Part shown: positions 17,219 to 25,722 of the stretch, piece by piece
How positions within the stretch are numbered: position 1 is the first letter of the stretch
How the letters are laid out: each line of letters begins with the position of its first letter
Assembly: GCF_900115565.1 (NCBI RefSeq)
Contig: NZ_FOWW01000004.1
Span: 372,001-436,000, forward strand
Direction: 5' to 3'
DNA from: Amycolatopsis arida
GTDB taxonomy: Bacteria > Actinomycetota > Actinomycetes > Mycobacteriales > Pseudonocardiaceae
Length of the DNA stretch: 64,000 nucleotides
Position numbers and translations under genes: made by a program
The notes under the pieces: model-generated
Databases searched by the model: none
Told to the model about the DNA's origin: nothing
What the model saw: only the letters and a program-made list of their open reading frames with translations

Positions 17219-18277
17219 CTAGGCGACGTCGTCCCCCCGCGGCAACAGGATTTGCGCGTCCCGCCCCACCGCGTCGATCTCGGCCAGCAGCGCAGCCCTT
17301 CGCTCCTCCGGCAGGAACGCCGCCGTCACCCCGGCGCGGGCGAGCTCCACCACTTCGGCCGGGCGCAGCCCCAACGCCGTCGCGACCGCGAGGTACTCGC
17401 CGTTCAGCGTCGCGCCGAACATCGGCGGGTCGTCGGTGTTCAGCGTCACCACCAGCCCGTGGTCGAGCATCCGCCGCACCGGGTGGGCGGCGACCGAGGG
17501 CACCTGCCCGGTGCGCACGTTGGAGGTCGGGCACACCTCCAGCGGGATCCGGTGCTCGGCCAGGTACTCCAGCAGCCGCGGGTCCGCCACGCAGCTGGTG
17601 CCGTGCCCGATCCGCTCCGCGCCGAGGTCGTGGATCGCCGACCAGACCGTCGCCGGGCCGGTGGTCTCCCCGGCGTGCGGGACGCTGTGCAGGCCTGCCT
17701 CCCGCGCCGCGGTGAAGAACGGGGCGAACCGGGCCCGGCCGACGCCGACCTCGGGCCCGCCCAGCCCGAAGCCCACCAGCCCGTCCGGCCGGTTGCGCAG
17801 CGCGAACACCACCGTCTCCCGGCCGGCGACCGCGCCGCGCTCGCCCGGGATGTCGAAGCACCACGCGAGGTCCACCCCGTGCTCGGCGGCGGCCGCGGCG
17901 CGCCCCGCGGCCAGCCCGGCGAGCAGCTCGTCACCGTCCATCCCGTCGAGCAGGTGGTTGTACGGGGTGACCGTCACCTCGGCGTAGCGGCAGTTCTGCG
18001 CCGCGAGGTCCCGGGCGAGCCCGCTGACCAGCGTGGCGATGTCGGTGCCGTCGCGCAGTAGGGACTGCACCGCCCAGAACGCGGCGAGGAAGTCGTCGAA
18101 GGTGCGGAAGGTGTAGAACTCGCGCAGCCCGGCCGGGTCGGTGGGCACCCCGGAGGAGGGGTGCCGGCGGGCCAGCGCGGCCACGGTGTGGTGGCCGGCC
18201 GAGCCGACCAGGTGGACGTGGAGCTCCACTTTGGGCAGTGCGGCGACGAGGTCGCGCAGCGTGCGGTACTCGGGCAT
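17219..18277 (-). CDS. add: Adenosine deaminase
   Basis: This 352-residue amidohydrolase deaminates adenosine to inosine in purine salvage. The metal-binding HxH is in LPKVELHVHLVGSAG (about residues 14-28), the third metal ligand and catalytic Glu in HSVPHAGETTGP, and the final metal Asp in VVTLNTDDPPMFG (about residues 285-297). The motif VELHVHLVGS replaces the commoner AELHLHLEGS, so the usual glutamate after HxHL is valine, a small departure also seen in adenosine deaminase-like subfamilies. Adenine or related deaminase activity is possible. The ATG at 18277 is the first Met before the conserved MPEYRTLRDLVAALP block. Confidence 0.88.
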   Translation of the reverse strand: MPEYRTLRDLVAALPKVELHVHLVGSAGHHTVAALARRHPSSGVPTDPAGLREFYTFRTFDDFLAAFWAVQSLLRDGTDIATLVSGLARDLAAQNCRYAEVTVTPYNHLLDGMDGDELLAGLAAGRAAAAAEHGVDLAWCFDIPGERGAVAGRETVVFALRNRPDGLVGFGLGGPEVGVGRARFAPFFTAAREAGLHSVPHAGETTGPATVWSAIHDLGAERIGHGTSCVADPRLLEYLAEHRIPLEVCPTSNVRTGQVPSVAAHPVRRMLDHGLVVTLNTDDPPMFGATLNGEYLAVATALGLRPAEVVELARAGVTAAFLPEERRAALLAEIDAVGRDAQILLPRGDDVA

Positions 18278-18449
18278 GGGCTCGAGCTCCCGAAGCGAGG
18301 GGTGCGGACGGACGGGCGCGGCGGGCCGGGGGCCGCCACGGCCGCCGCTCAGCGAGCGGCCGGGGTGGGCCTCGCCCGGCGTGGTGGCGTCACGGCGCGA
18401 GGTCACCGCGGGTGCGGTCGCTGCCGTACAGCGGGAGCTGGTACGTCGG

Positions 18450-18462
18450 CACTCGGCGAGTG
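18450..18462. promoter_or_regulatory. Palindrome CACTCG-G-CGAGTG upstream of add
   Basis: A 6-bp inverted repeat around one base lies 173 bases upstream of the add start and 40 bases beyond the nei2 stop, flanked by GGTAC on one side and TACC on the other. It is a possible operator; no regulator can be named. Confidence 0.25.
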
Positions 18463-18501
18463 TACCGGCGCCGCCCGGCCTCGCGAGAGCCCAGCGCGCG
18501 G

Positions 18502-19305
18502 TCAGCGGGCCGGGGCGGGGCCGCGTTGGCAGCGCGGGCAGAACCAGGTGGGCCGGCGGTGCAGCCCGCTGCCCTGCCCGGCGACACGCACCGGGCCGCC
18601 GCACCGGAAGCAGCCCTGCCGGGTGCGCTCGTACACCCAGTTCCGCCGCCCCCTGGCCAGCTCGCCGGTGGTGCTCTGCTCCGGGCGCCACGCGTTGGCG
18701 GTCAGCAGCTTCCTGGCCAGCGTCACCACCCGCTCGGCGTCGACCTGGCCCACCGGGGTCCACGGCGTCAGTCCGAGCAGGAAGCAGATCTCCACCTTGT
18801 AGAGGTTGCCCACCCCCGCCATGACCCGCTGGTCCAGCAGGGCGAGCCCGAGCTCACGCTCGGAGTCGGCGGCCAGCAGCGCGGCCGCCAGCCCCTCGTG
18901 CTCGTCAGTCCACTGTGGATCGAGCAGGTCCGGGCCGAGGTGGCCGACCAGGCGGGCTTCCTGGCCGGTGGGCAGCAGCTCGAGGTCGTGCAGCCGGAAG
19001 CCGACGGCCTCGGCCTCGGCGTTGGCCAGCACCACCCGCGCGTGGTGCGCCGGAAGCGGCCACCGCGCCCCGGGTCGGAGCACTCGCCAGCTGCCGTCCA
19101 TCCGGAGGTGGCTGTGCAGGCTGAGATCCCCGGAGAAGCGGGTGAACAGGTGCTTGCCCACCGACCGCACGGAGCACACGGTCCGCCCGACCAGGTCGAC
19201 CGTGGCCAGCGCGGGGTGCCGCAGCTCCGCGCGGACCAGCGGCCGGCCGGCCAGCGCGCGGTGCAGCTTCCGGCCGGCCAGGAACACGGTGTCGCCCTCG
19301 GGCAC
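18502..19305 (-). CDS. nei2: Endonuclease VIII-type DNA glycosylase (Nei2)
   Basis: A bifunctional DNA glycosylase/AP lyase that removes oxidised bases. The N-terminus MPEGDTVFLAG carries the catalytic Pro2 and Glu3 and the MPEGD form typical of actinobacterial Nei2 rather than Fpg (MPELPE). The helix-two-turn-helix segment is MAGVGNLYKVEICF (about residues 166-179), and a four-cysteine zinc finger, CFRCGG then CPRC, ends the protein. It is 267 residues long. Its stop is 36 bases past the ATG-proximal end of parA's stop region, with parA transcribed in the same direction just upstream. Confidence 0.93.
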   Translation of the reverse strand: MPEGDTVFLAGRKLHRALAGRPLVRAELRHPALATVDLVGRTVCSVRSVGKHLFTRFSGDLSLHSHLRMDGSWRVLRPGARWPLPAHHARVVLANAEAEAVGFRLHDLELLPTGQEARLVGHLGPDLLDPQWTDEHEGLAAALLAADSERELGLALLDQRVMAGVGNLYKVEICFLLGLTPWTPVGQVDAERVVTLARKLLTANAWRPEQSTTGELARGRRNWVYERTRQGCFRCGGPVRVAGQGSGLHRRPTWFCPRCQRGPAPAR

Positions 19306-19308
19306 GAC

Positions 19309-20223
19309 TCAGCCGGTCTCCGGCTCGGCGTAGGCCCGCACCGCCGGGAACTCCGAGGTCGTCTCGGCGCCGCCCGGCTCACCGGCGCCGGTGGTGTCCG
19401 TGGTCTCGTCGGGGTCGCGCTCGAGCCGGTGCCGGCCGGCGCGGCCGGAGCGCAGGATCTTCGCCAGCACCATGTTGAACGTCAGCGCGATCTCCTGCGC
19501 ACCGGGGGAGTTCCACTCGTGGATGGGGGTGCACGCGCCCTGCGCCTGCTGCACGGCCAGCCGGTCGGGGATCGCCGTGGGCATCACCAGCCGGCCGAAG
19601 TACTCCCGCAGCTCGGCGATCCGGTACTGGTGCTCGTAGGAACGTGGCCGCAGCCGGTTCACCAGCACTCCCGCCGGCCGCAGGTTCGGGTTGTGCTCGG
19701 CGCGGATCGACTCGATCGCCTCCAGCGCCCGGTCGGCGCCGGCCACCGCGTACATCGTCGGCTCGGTGACCAGCAGGGCGCTGTCCGCGGCGATCAGCGC
19801 GGACCGGGTCAGCCGGCCCAGCGACGGCGGGCAGTCCAGGATCACCAGCTCGTACGGCTCCCCGCTGGGCGCGGCGTGCAGCTCGTCCAGCGCGCGGGCG
19901 AGGTTCTCCATCCGGCGCCCGCCGGTGCGTCCCGGCTCGTTCAGCAGCTCCAGCTCCTCGGCGCCGACCAGGACGTCAAGCGTGTCGCTCCAGCCGCTGG
20001 GCGCGATGGCCTCGTCCAGCACCGCGCGGCGGGGCGTCTTCAGCACGTCGGCGAGGGTCGCGTCGGTCAGCGGCGGGTCGAGCGAGGCCGTGGCGTTGCC
20101 CTGCGGGTCGAGGTCCACCACCAGGGTGCGCGCGCTGCGGCGCAGCGCCGCGGAGGCGATTCCGAGCGCAACCGTCGTCTTCCCGACGCCTCCCTTGAGG
20201 CTGAGTACCGCGACCGTGTGCAC
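19309..20223 (-). CDS. Orphan ParA/Soj-type ATPase
   Basis: The 304-residue deviant-Walker ATPase has KGGVGKTTVALG at its N-terminus (residues 10-21), VVDLDPQGNATASL and VILDCPPSLGRLTRSA, all typical of ParA. The C-terminal 45 residues are acidic and disordered. No parB and no parS-like repeat is nearby, so it is an orphan, not the chromosomal partition ParA (which sits near the origin). Such proteins position cargo or chromosomal domains. It ends three bases before the nei2 start, suggesting a two-gene operon. The divergent gap to the methyltransferase holds both promoters. Confidence 0.9.
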   Translation of the reverse strand: MHTVAVLSLKGGVGKTTVALGIASAALRRSARTLVVDLDPQGNATASLDPPLTDATLADVLKTPRRAVLDEAIAPSGWSDTLDVLVGAEELELLNEPGRTGGRRMENLARALDELHAAPSGEPYELVILDCPPSLGRLTRSALIAADSALLVTEPTMYAVAGADRALEAIESIRAEHNPNLRPAGVLVNRLRPRSYEHQYRIAELREYFGRLVMPTAIPDRLAVQQAQGACTPIHEWNSPGAQEIALTFNMVLAKILRSGRAGRHRLERDPDETTDTTGAGEPGGAETTSEFPAVRAYAEPETG

Positions 20224-20323
20224 GACGACCAGCCTACGGTCTCCGCCCCGGGTGCGGACCCCGGCGTGGCCCCCGGGCGCACCCGGAGTCCGCGGCGACC
20301 GGCGGCGACCGGCGGCGGCCCAC

Positions 20324-20329
20324 TAGGCT
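20324..20329 (+). promoter_or_regulatory. -10 box TAGGCT, leaderless methyltransferase transcript
   Basis: TAGGCT ends eight bases before the ATG at 20338, consistent with a transcript beginning at or next to the start codon. No Shine-Dalgarno is present. Confidence 0.5.
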
Positions 20330-20337
20330 GTCGGGCC

Positions 20338-21108
20338 ATGAGGACGGACACCGCGGCGGCTCGCGGCTCGGCGGCCGTGCACCGCGTGCTGGAGGCCGAG
20401 CTGGCCGGTGCCAGGGCGCGCGGGGTCGACCGGCCCCGGGTGGTCGACGTGGGCGGCGGCAGCGGCGTCTGGGCGGTGCCGTTCGCGTCCGCCGGCTGCC
20501 TGGTCACCGTGGTCGAGCCGAACCCGAACGCGCTGGCCACCCTGCGCCGCCGCGCCGAGGAGAGCGGCGTCGCCGACCGGATCACCGTGGTGGCCGACGA
20601 CTCCGACGCCCTCGGCACCCACGTCCCGCCCGGCTCGGCCGATCTGGTGCTGGCCCACGGTTTGCTGGAGGTGGTCGACGACCCCGCCCCGACGGTCGCC
20701 GCGCTGGCCGCCACCGCGGTGCCCGGCGGCGCGGTGTCCGTGCTGGCGGCCAACCGCTTCGCCGCCGTGCTGCACCGCGCGCTGGCCGGGCGGGTGGCCG
20801 AGGCCCGCCGGCTGCTCGCCGCGCCGGACGGGGTGCTCGGCGAGGACGGCGAGACCCTGCTGCGCCGGCTCGACCGCGACCGGTTGACCGGCCTGCTCAC
20901 CAATGCCGGCCTCGAGGTGGCGCTGCTGCAGGGCGATGGCGTGATCTCCGACGCCATGCAGGGCGTGCCCAGGGACACCGTCGACGCCGCGGACGAGGTC
21001 GCCGCCTGGGAGGGTGAGCTGGTCGAGTTCGAGGACGCCGCGGCCGGCATTCCGCCGCTGCGCGACATCGCCAGCCGGCTGCACGCGCTGGCCCGCCGGC
21101 CCGGCTGA
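20338..21108 (+). CDS. SAM-dependent methyltransferase (class I)
   Basis: The 256-residue protein has the Rossmann SAM-binding motif I in RVVDVGGGSGVWAVPFA (about residues 36-52), an acidic motif II residue in VVEPN, motif III near VVADDSDALG and the post-motif LVLAHGLLEVVDDPAP. This resembles the SmtA/UbiE group and tRNA-modification enzymes of the CmoM type. The substrate is not identifiable. It is separated by only 52 bases from dinB, and actinobacterial dinB genes often have this neighbour, but a -10 box before dinB suggests independent transcription. Confidence 0.85.
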   Translation: MRTDTAAARGSAAVHRVLEAELAGARARGVDRPRVVDVGGGSGVWAVPFASAGCLVTVVEPNPNALATLRRRAEESGVADRITVVADDSDALGTHVPPGSADLVLAHGLLEVVDDPAPTVAALAATAVPGGAVSVLAANRFAAVLHRALAGRVAEARRLLAAPDGVLGEDGETLLRRLDRDRLTGLLTNAGLEVALLQGDGVISDAMQGVPRDTVDAADEVAAWEGELVEFEDAAAGIPPLRDIASRLHALARRPG

Positions 21109-21147
21109 GCCGCCGCGCCGCTGTCCGGAAACGTCAGTCCGGGCGGT

Positions 21148-21153
21148 TAACCT
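21148..21153 (+). promoter_or_regulatory. -10 box TAACCT, leaderless dinB transcript
   Basis: TAACCT ends seven bases upstream of the dinB ATG, the leaderless spacing. No LexA (SOS) box was recognised in the short gap. Confidence 0.45.
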
Positions 21154-21160
21154 GGGCGCG

Positions 21161-22426
21161 ATGGGACGCACCGCGGGGCTGCCCGCCGAGCTCGCCCGGC
21201 TCCGCGTGGACGAGCGCGCGGACCCGGCACAGTGGCCCGATGACACCGGCTGCGGGCTGCTGCACGTCGACATGGACGCGTTCTTCGCGATGGTCGAGCT
21301 GCGCACCCGGCCCGAGCTGGTGGACCGGCCGGTGGTCGTCGCCGGGGTGGGGCCGCGCTCGGTGGTGCTGTCGGCGAACTATCCGGCGCGCCGGTTCGGG
21401 GTGCGCTCGGCGATGCCGGTGTCGGCCGCGCGCCGGCTGTGCCCGCAGGCGGTGTACCTGCCGCCGACGCCGGGCCGGTACCGGGAGGTGTCCCGCGGCG
21501 TGCTGGGTCTCTTCCGCGAGCTGACCCCGCTGGTGGAGCCGCTCAGCCTCGACGAGGCGTTCCTCGACGTGAGCGGCGCGCTGCGCCGGTTGGGCAGCAC
21601 CCCCGCCCGGATCGGCGCCGAGCTGCGCCGCAGGGTCGCCGCGGAGCACGGGATCACCTGCTCGGTCGGGATCGGCGCGGTGAAGTTCGTCGCCAAGCTC
21701 GCCTCCGGGATGGCCAAGCCGGACGGGATGGTCGTGGTGCCGGCGGACCGGACCCTGGCGTTCCTCGACCCGCTGCCGGTGTCCGCGTTGTGGGGCGTCG
21801 GCACGCGCACCGAGGAACACCTGCGCCGGCTGGGACTGGACACCGTCGGCGACATCGCCCGCGCCCCGTTGCCACGGTTGCGCCGGGCGCTCGGCGCGGC
21901 GGCCGGCGAGCACCTGCACGCGCTGGCGAACGGGCGGGACGACCGGGCGGTGGTGCCCGACGCGGCGGAGAAGTCGATCGGCGCCGAGCACACCTTCGAC
22001 GTCGACCACCACGACCGCGTGGTGCTGGAGCGCGAGCTGCTGCGGTTGGCCGAGCGGGTGGCGGCGACCCTGCGCCGGAAGGGGCTGCGCGGGCGAACGG
22101 TGTCGATCAAGGTCCGGTTCGCCGACTTCCGCACCATCACCAGGGCCCGCACGCTGCCCTCGGCGACGGACGTGGCCAGGGAGATCCACGGCACCACGGT
22201 GGCGTTGCTGGCCGAGGAGGGCGGCACCCCGGCGGTGCGGCTGATCGGGGTGCGGGTCGAGGGGCTCACCGACGCGACCGGGGCCGAGCAGCTGAGCCTG
22301 GACGCGGTGGGGCCCGGGAGCCCGCCGCGGTGGCGGGACGCCGAGCGGGCCGCCGACAGCGCCCGCGCCAGGTTCGGCGACGCGGCCGTGCGCCCGGCGT
22401 CGCTGCTGTCGGCCGACGACCGGTGA
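21161..22426 (+). CDS. dinB: DNA polymerase IV
   Basis: A Y-family translesion polymerase of 421 residues. The palm acidic residues are in LLHVDMDAFFAMVE (about residues 30-43) and in PLSLDEAFLDVSG, where the DE pair binds metal. VVLSANYPARRFGVRSAMP is the finger/steric gate segment. CSVGIGAVKFVAKLASGMAK and a helix-hairpin-helix (LWGVGTRTEEHLRRLGLDTV) follow, with a little-finger domain at the C-terminus. No clear beta-clamp peptide is visible at the end, though QLSLDAV (about residue 375) is a candidate. It is followed by a short terminator hairpin. Confidence 0.95.
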   Translation: MGRTAGLPAELARLRVDERADPAQWPDDTGCGLLHVDMDAFFAMVELRTRPELVDRPVVVAGVGPRSVVLSANYPARRFGVRSAMPVSAARRLCPQAVYLPPTPGRYREVSRGVLGLFRELTPLVEPLSLDEAFLDVSGALRRLGSTPARIGAELRRRVAAEHGITCSVGIGAVKFVAKLASGMAKPDGMVVVPADRTLAFLDPLPVSALWGVGTRTEEHLRRLGLDTVGDIARAPLPRLRRALGAAAGEHLHALANGRDDRAVVPDAAEKSIGAEHTFDVDHHDRVVLERELLRLAERVAATLRRKGLRGRTVSIKVRFADFRTITRARTLPSATDVAREIHGTTVALLAEEGGTPAVRLIGVRVEGLTDATGAEQLSLDAVGPGSPPRWRDAERAADSARARFGDAAVRPASLLSADDR

Positions 22427-22491
22427 CGTGGCGTGACGGGTTGTGGCAGAGTACGGAGTCGGGTGCGGTGCCCCGCGAGCCGAAAACAGTT

Positions 22492-22507
22492 CCCCGCTAG
22501 GGCGGGG
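22492..22507 (+). terminator. Hairpin after dinB
   Basis: CCCCGC-TAGG-GCGGGG, 66 bases past the dinB stop and 123 bases before the DUF3040 gene, is a compact GC hairpin preceded by GAAAACAGTT. It likely ends dinB transcription. Confidence 0.5.
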
Positions 22508-22629
22508 ATCGGGTAGTACTCGACGCGTGGGGCTCGTATCCTAGACAGTGACACCTCACTCGGGGTGTCGGTTGGGTCCACGACGTTGCGCGGCCCGGCG
22601 CCCGCGACAGCTGTGCCGGAGGAGGAAAG

Positions 22630-23028
22630 ATGCCACTCTCCGAGCATGAGCAGCGGCTGCTCGACCAGATCGAGCGCGAGCTCTATGCCGAGGACCCGAA
22701 GTTCGCATCCACGGTGCGTGGCACCAGGTTGCGCCGTCCGGCCCGTCGCCGCCGCATCCAGGGCGTGGCGTTGTTCGTCGTCGGTGTCGCGCTGTTGGTG
22801 TTGGGCGTGGTGGTGCCGTTCCGGGTCGCCGAGATTCCCCTGATCAGTGTGTTCGGGTTCCTGGTGATGTTCTTCGGGGTGCTGCTCGCGGTCACCGCGA
22901 TCCGGCAGCCCGACGTCGCCGGCGCCGAGGACGCGCCAGCCGGCGCCGAGGCGAAACGCGCGCCGCGCAAGAGCTCGTTCACGCAGCGCATGGAGGACCG
23001 GTTCCGCCAGCGCTTCGAGGACAGGTAA
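22630..23028 (+). CDS. DUF3040 membrane protein
   Basis: The 132-residue protein opens with MPLSEHEQRLLDQIERELYA, the signature of DUF3040, followed by a basic linker, two membrane helices (about residues 42-62 and 68-92) and a charged C-terminus. The family is restricted to actinobacteria and has no known function. It commonly sits near the division cluster (mycobacterial Rv2169c region), as here. A strong GGAGGAGG Shine-Dalgarno precedes the ATG. Confidence 0.92.
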   Translation: MPLSEHEQRLLDQIERELYAEDPKFASTVRGTRLRRPARRRRIQGVALFVVGVALLVLGVVVPFRVAEIPLISVFGFLVMFFGVLLAVTAIRQPDVAGAEDAPAGAEAKRAPRKSSFTQRMEDRFRQRFEDR

Positions 23029-23238
23029 CCGCCGACTCCGCCACCCCGGTGTGGCCCGTCGACACAGCCAGACGTCGCCCGGGCACGCCGGGGTGAATGC
23101 TGTTCGGACCCCGATCACCGGCACTCGAGCGGTGGCGGCCGCGCACGGCCGACGCCACCGACGGGAACGGCCAACACGGCGACGTAGCCGGCGAACACGG
23201 CGGTGTGGGTGGTGCGCTGGCGGCGTTGACCGGGGTGG

Positions 23239-25722
23239 TCAGCGGCGCCGGCGGTGGAACAGGGAGCGGGGCAAGAGCCGACCCCGCCACGACATCGGCG
23301 CGCTCCGGCGCAGGCTGCGGCGCAACCCCTCGAACGCCGCCGCGAACTCCGGGTCGCGGGCGTCCACCGGGCTGTACCAGGACCGCTCCACGATGCCGAC
23401 CACCATGCGCAGGTCCTGCCGCCCGCCCTCGTCCAGGTGGTGGCGCTGCGCCACCTTCTGCGCCGCCGCCCGCACGGTGTCCGTCCGCGGAATGACGATG
23501 CCCCGGTCCGCGCACTCGTCCAGCAGCTCCGCCCAGGCAGCGTCGGCCGCGCCGGGACTGCTGCCGGCGATCAGCCGCAGCCGGCGCCGGCGCTGGATCT
23601 CCCGGACCACCGACGGGGCCAGCCCCAGGCACGCCATCGACAGCAACGCGAGCGCGAAGCCCCAGTGCACCTGCCACCCGGTGAGCACCAGCGAGAGCAA
23701 CCACAGCGCCGCGACGCACACCGGCAACCAGTCCGGCGTCGCGCCCGACCCGTGCCGCAGCGTCCGCGAGCGGCGACCCAGCACGACGGTCGCCACCGTG
23801 AGCACCAGCGCGGCCAGCGCGCTGACCAGCGCACCCCACCCGGACCACGCCGGCGGCTCCTGGAGGAGACCGCCCTGCGTGCCGGCCGCCGGCGCGGCGA
23901 CCGGCACGGGCTCGCGGTCCCGCTCGGCCGGCGCCGTCGACGGCGCCGCACTCGGCACCTCCTCGCCGTCCTCGGTCGGCTCGCCGGCGGGCGTGTCGTT
24001 CTCCCGCAGGTACTCCGGCAGGTACCCGCGGCCGTCGGCCAGCGGGGTCGGGTCGAAGCCGACCCACCCGTGCTCGCCGAAGTACACCTCCACCCAGGCG
24101 TGCGCGTCCTGCGAGGTGATCGACCGGTACTCGCCGGCGGGCACGCCCGTGGTGAACCCGATCGCCACCCTGGCCGGGATGTCCAGCGTCCGCAGCATCA
24201 CCGCCATCGCCGAGGCGAACTGCTCGCAGAATCCCTGCTTACCGTTGAGGAGGAAGTCGGCCAGGGCGTCAGCGTCGGCGGCGCGCGCGGTGCGGGTGTC
24301 GTAGGTGAACCCGTTCTCCGGGGTGGTGAAGTAGCGCCACAGCGCGGTGGCCTTGTCGAAGGTGGTCGGCTCGCCCTGGGTCAGCTGCCGCGCCAGCGTG
24401 CTGACCCGCGGGTCCACCGGCCCCGTCGTGCGGTAGATCGGCGCGATCTCGTCCCGCCGCGGCTCGGCCGCCCGCAGCTCGTCCTTGCTCGGCTCGGCCA
24501 GCGAGGCCAGCTCGACGTACGGCGCGGGCCGCTCGCGGCGCTCGCGGAACACCGCGCCGCTGTCCCGGTCGTAGAACCAGCCGGGGGAGACGTTCTGCAA
24601 CGCCCGGGGCGCGCCGTACACCGGCAGCCACAGGTCCACCCAGTTCATCGGCTCGATCAGGATCTGCCGGGTCTCCCCGGTGCCGTCGTCACCGGGAGCC
24701 AGCGGCAGCGGCCCGTCCGCCGGCACCCCCGCCGGCATCGGCCCGTCCGGCAACCCCCAGCCCTGGTTCGGCCGGTAGGTGTCGAGGGTGAACGCGCGCA
24801 GCAGCCGGCGGTCGTTCTCGAGGCCACGCACTCGGAACAGCTCGACGCTGGGGCCCTGGTCGAGCATGCCGCGCATCGACGTGAACGGGTTGACCCCGAG
24901 ACCGCCGCTCACCGCTCCCTGGTTGCCGCCGGCGCGCCCGGGCAGGCTGCCGACCGTGCCGATTGCCGTCACCGTCGACCCGGCGACCAGCCCGACCAGC
25001 AGCGCCACCGCCACCACCGCGACCGGCGCGCCCGCCGCGGCAGGGGAACCGCCGAGGCCCGGCGACTCCCGGTTGCGCCAGGTGCGGTGCCGGTGCGCGC
25101 CGTCCACGGCGAGCAACCCGGCGAACGCGGCCGCGCCCAGCACGAAGGTCCACCACGGGAGCATCCTGTCGGACAGCGACGCCGGCACAGCGTAGACGCA
25201 CAGCAGTACCAGGCCGGTGGCGGCGGGCGCGGCGGCCGCCACGGCGAGCGTGTCGACCAGGATCGCGACGAGGCCGATCGCGATGGTGACCAGGCAGAGG
25301 ATCGGCGGCGTGCCGTCCACCGGGGCGAGTCCCGTGCGGATCTCCTCGAACGCCGCGATCAGGATCTCGTTCAGCTCGGCCAGCGCCGCGGGCCCGGGGA
25401 TGACCGCCAGGATGCCGCTGCCGGTGAAGACGCCGACCACCATCCCGAGCAGCACCAGGAGCTGGGCCAGCCCGACCAGCAGTGTCGGGGTGCGCACCGC
25501 GCGCAGCGCGAGCCCGGTGCAGCCGACCAGCACCACGGCCACGATCACGTAGCCCAGCCACGCCCAGCCGGCGACCACACCGGTGAGCGAGGTGGCAGCG
25601 CACACCGTCGCCAACCCCGCCGCGGTGGGGGCGAGCACCGAGTCGGCCCAGCCCGCGCGCGGTCGCTCCGCCGGCTCCGACGGCGGGGCGGGGGTGTGCC
25701 GGGTCGGCGCGGTAGCGCTCAC
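23239..25722 (-). CDS. Membrane transglutaminase-like protein (TgpA type)
   Basis: The 827-residue protein has six or seven N-terminal membrane helices, an extracytoplasmic transglutaminase-core domain, one more membrane segment pair (about residues 635-700) and a cytoplasmic DUF4129-like tail. The papain-like triad is visible: Cys in NGKQGFCEQFASAMAVMLR, His in ITSQDAHAWVEVYF and Asp in GWVGFDPTPLADG. These proteins occur with DUF58 and MoxR; the physiological substrate is unknown, possibly cell-envelope protein. GTG at 25722 overlaps the DUF58 stop (GTGA), so the frame upstream of it, open to 25824, is not used. Confidence 0.92.
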   Translation of the reverse strand: MSATAPTRHTPAPPSEPAERPRAGWADSVLAPTAAGLATVCAATSLTGVVAGWAWLGYVIVAVVLVGCTGLALRAVRTPTLLVGLAQLLVLLGMVVGVFTGSGILAVIPGPAALAELNEILIAAFEEIRTGLAPVDGTPPILCLVTIAIGLVAILVDTLAVAAAAPAATGLVLLCVYAVPASLSDRMLPWWTFVLGAAAFAGLLAVDGAHRHRTWRNRESPGLGGSPAAAGAPVAVVAVALLVGLVAGSTVTAIGTVGSLPGRAGGNQGAVSGGLGVNPFTSMRGMLDQGPSVELFRVRGLENDRRLLRAFTLDTYRPNQGWGLPDGPMPAGVPADGPLPLAPGDDGTGETRQILIEPMNWVDLWLPVYGAPRALQNVSPGWFYDRDSGAVFRERRERPAPYVELASLAEPSKDELRAAEPRRDEIAPIYRTTGPVDPRVSTLARQLTQGEPTTFDKATALWRYFTTPENGFTYDTRTARAADADALADFLLNGKQGFCEQFASAMAVMLRTLDIPARVAIGFTTGVPAGEYRSITSQDAHAWVEVYFGEHGWVGFDPTPLADGRGYLPEYLRENDTPAGEPTEDGEEVPSAAPSTAPAERDREPVPVAAPAAGTQGGLLQEPPAWSGWGALVSALAALVLTVATVVLGRRSRTLRHGSGATPDWLPVCVAALWLLSLVLTGWQVHWGFALALLSMACLGLAPSVVREIQRRRRLRLIAGSSPGAADAAWAELLDECADRGIVIPRTDTVRAAAQKVAQRHHLDEGGRQDLRMVVGIVERSWYSPVDARDPEFAAAFEGLRRSLRRSAPMSWRGRLLPRSLFHRRRR

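Noticed and set aside
18238-21108. Plus-strand frame running through nei2 and parA into the methyltransferase
   Set aside because: Only the last 256 codons, after the -10 box and ATG at 20338, match a protein family; the rest is antisense to nei2 and parA.
23051-23100. Inverted repeat CACCCCGG / CCGGGGTG between DUF3040 and the transglutaminase gene
   Set aside because: The arms are only 8 bp and about 36 bases apart; a terminator role is possible but not strong enough to list.
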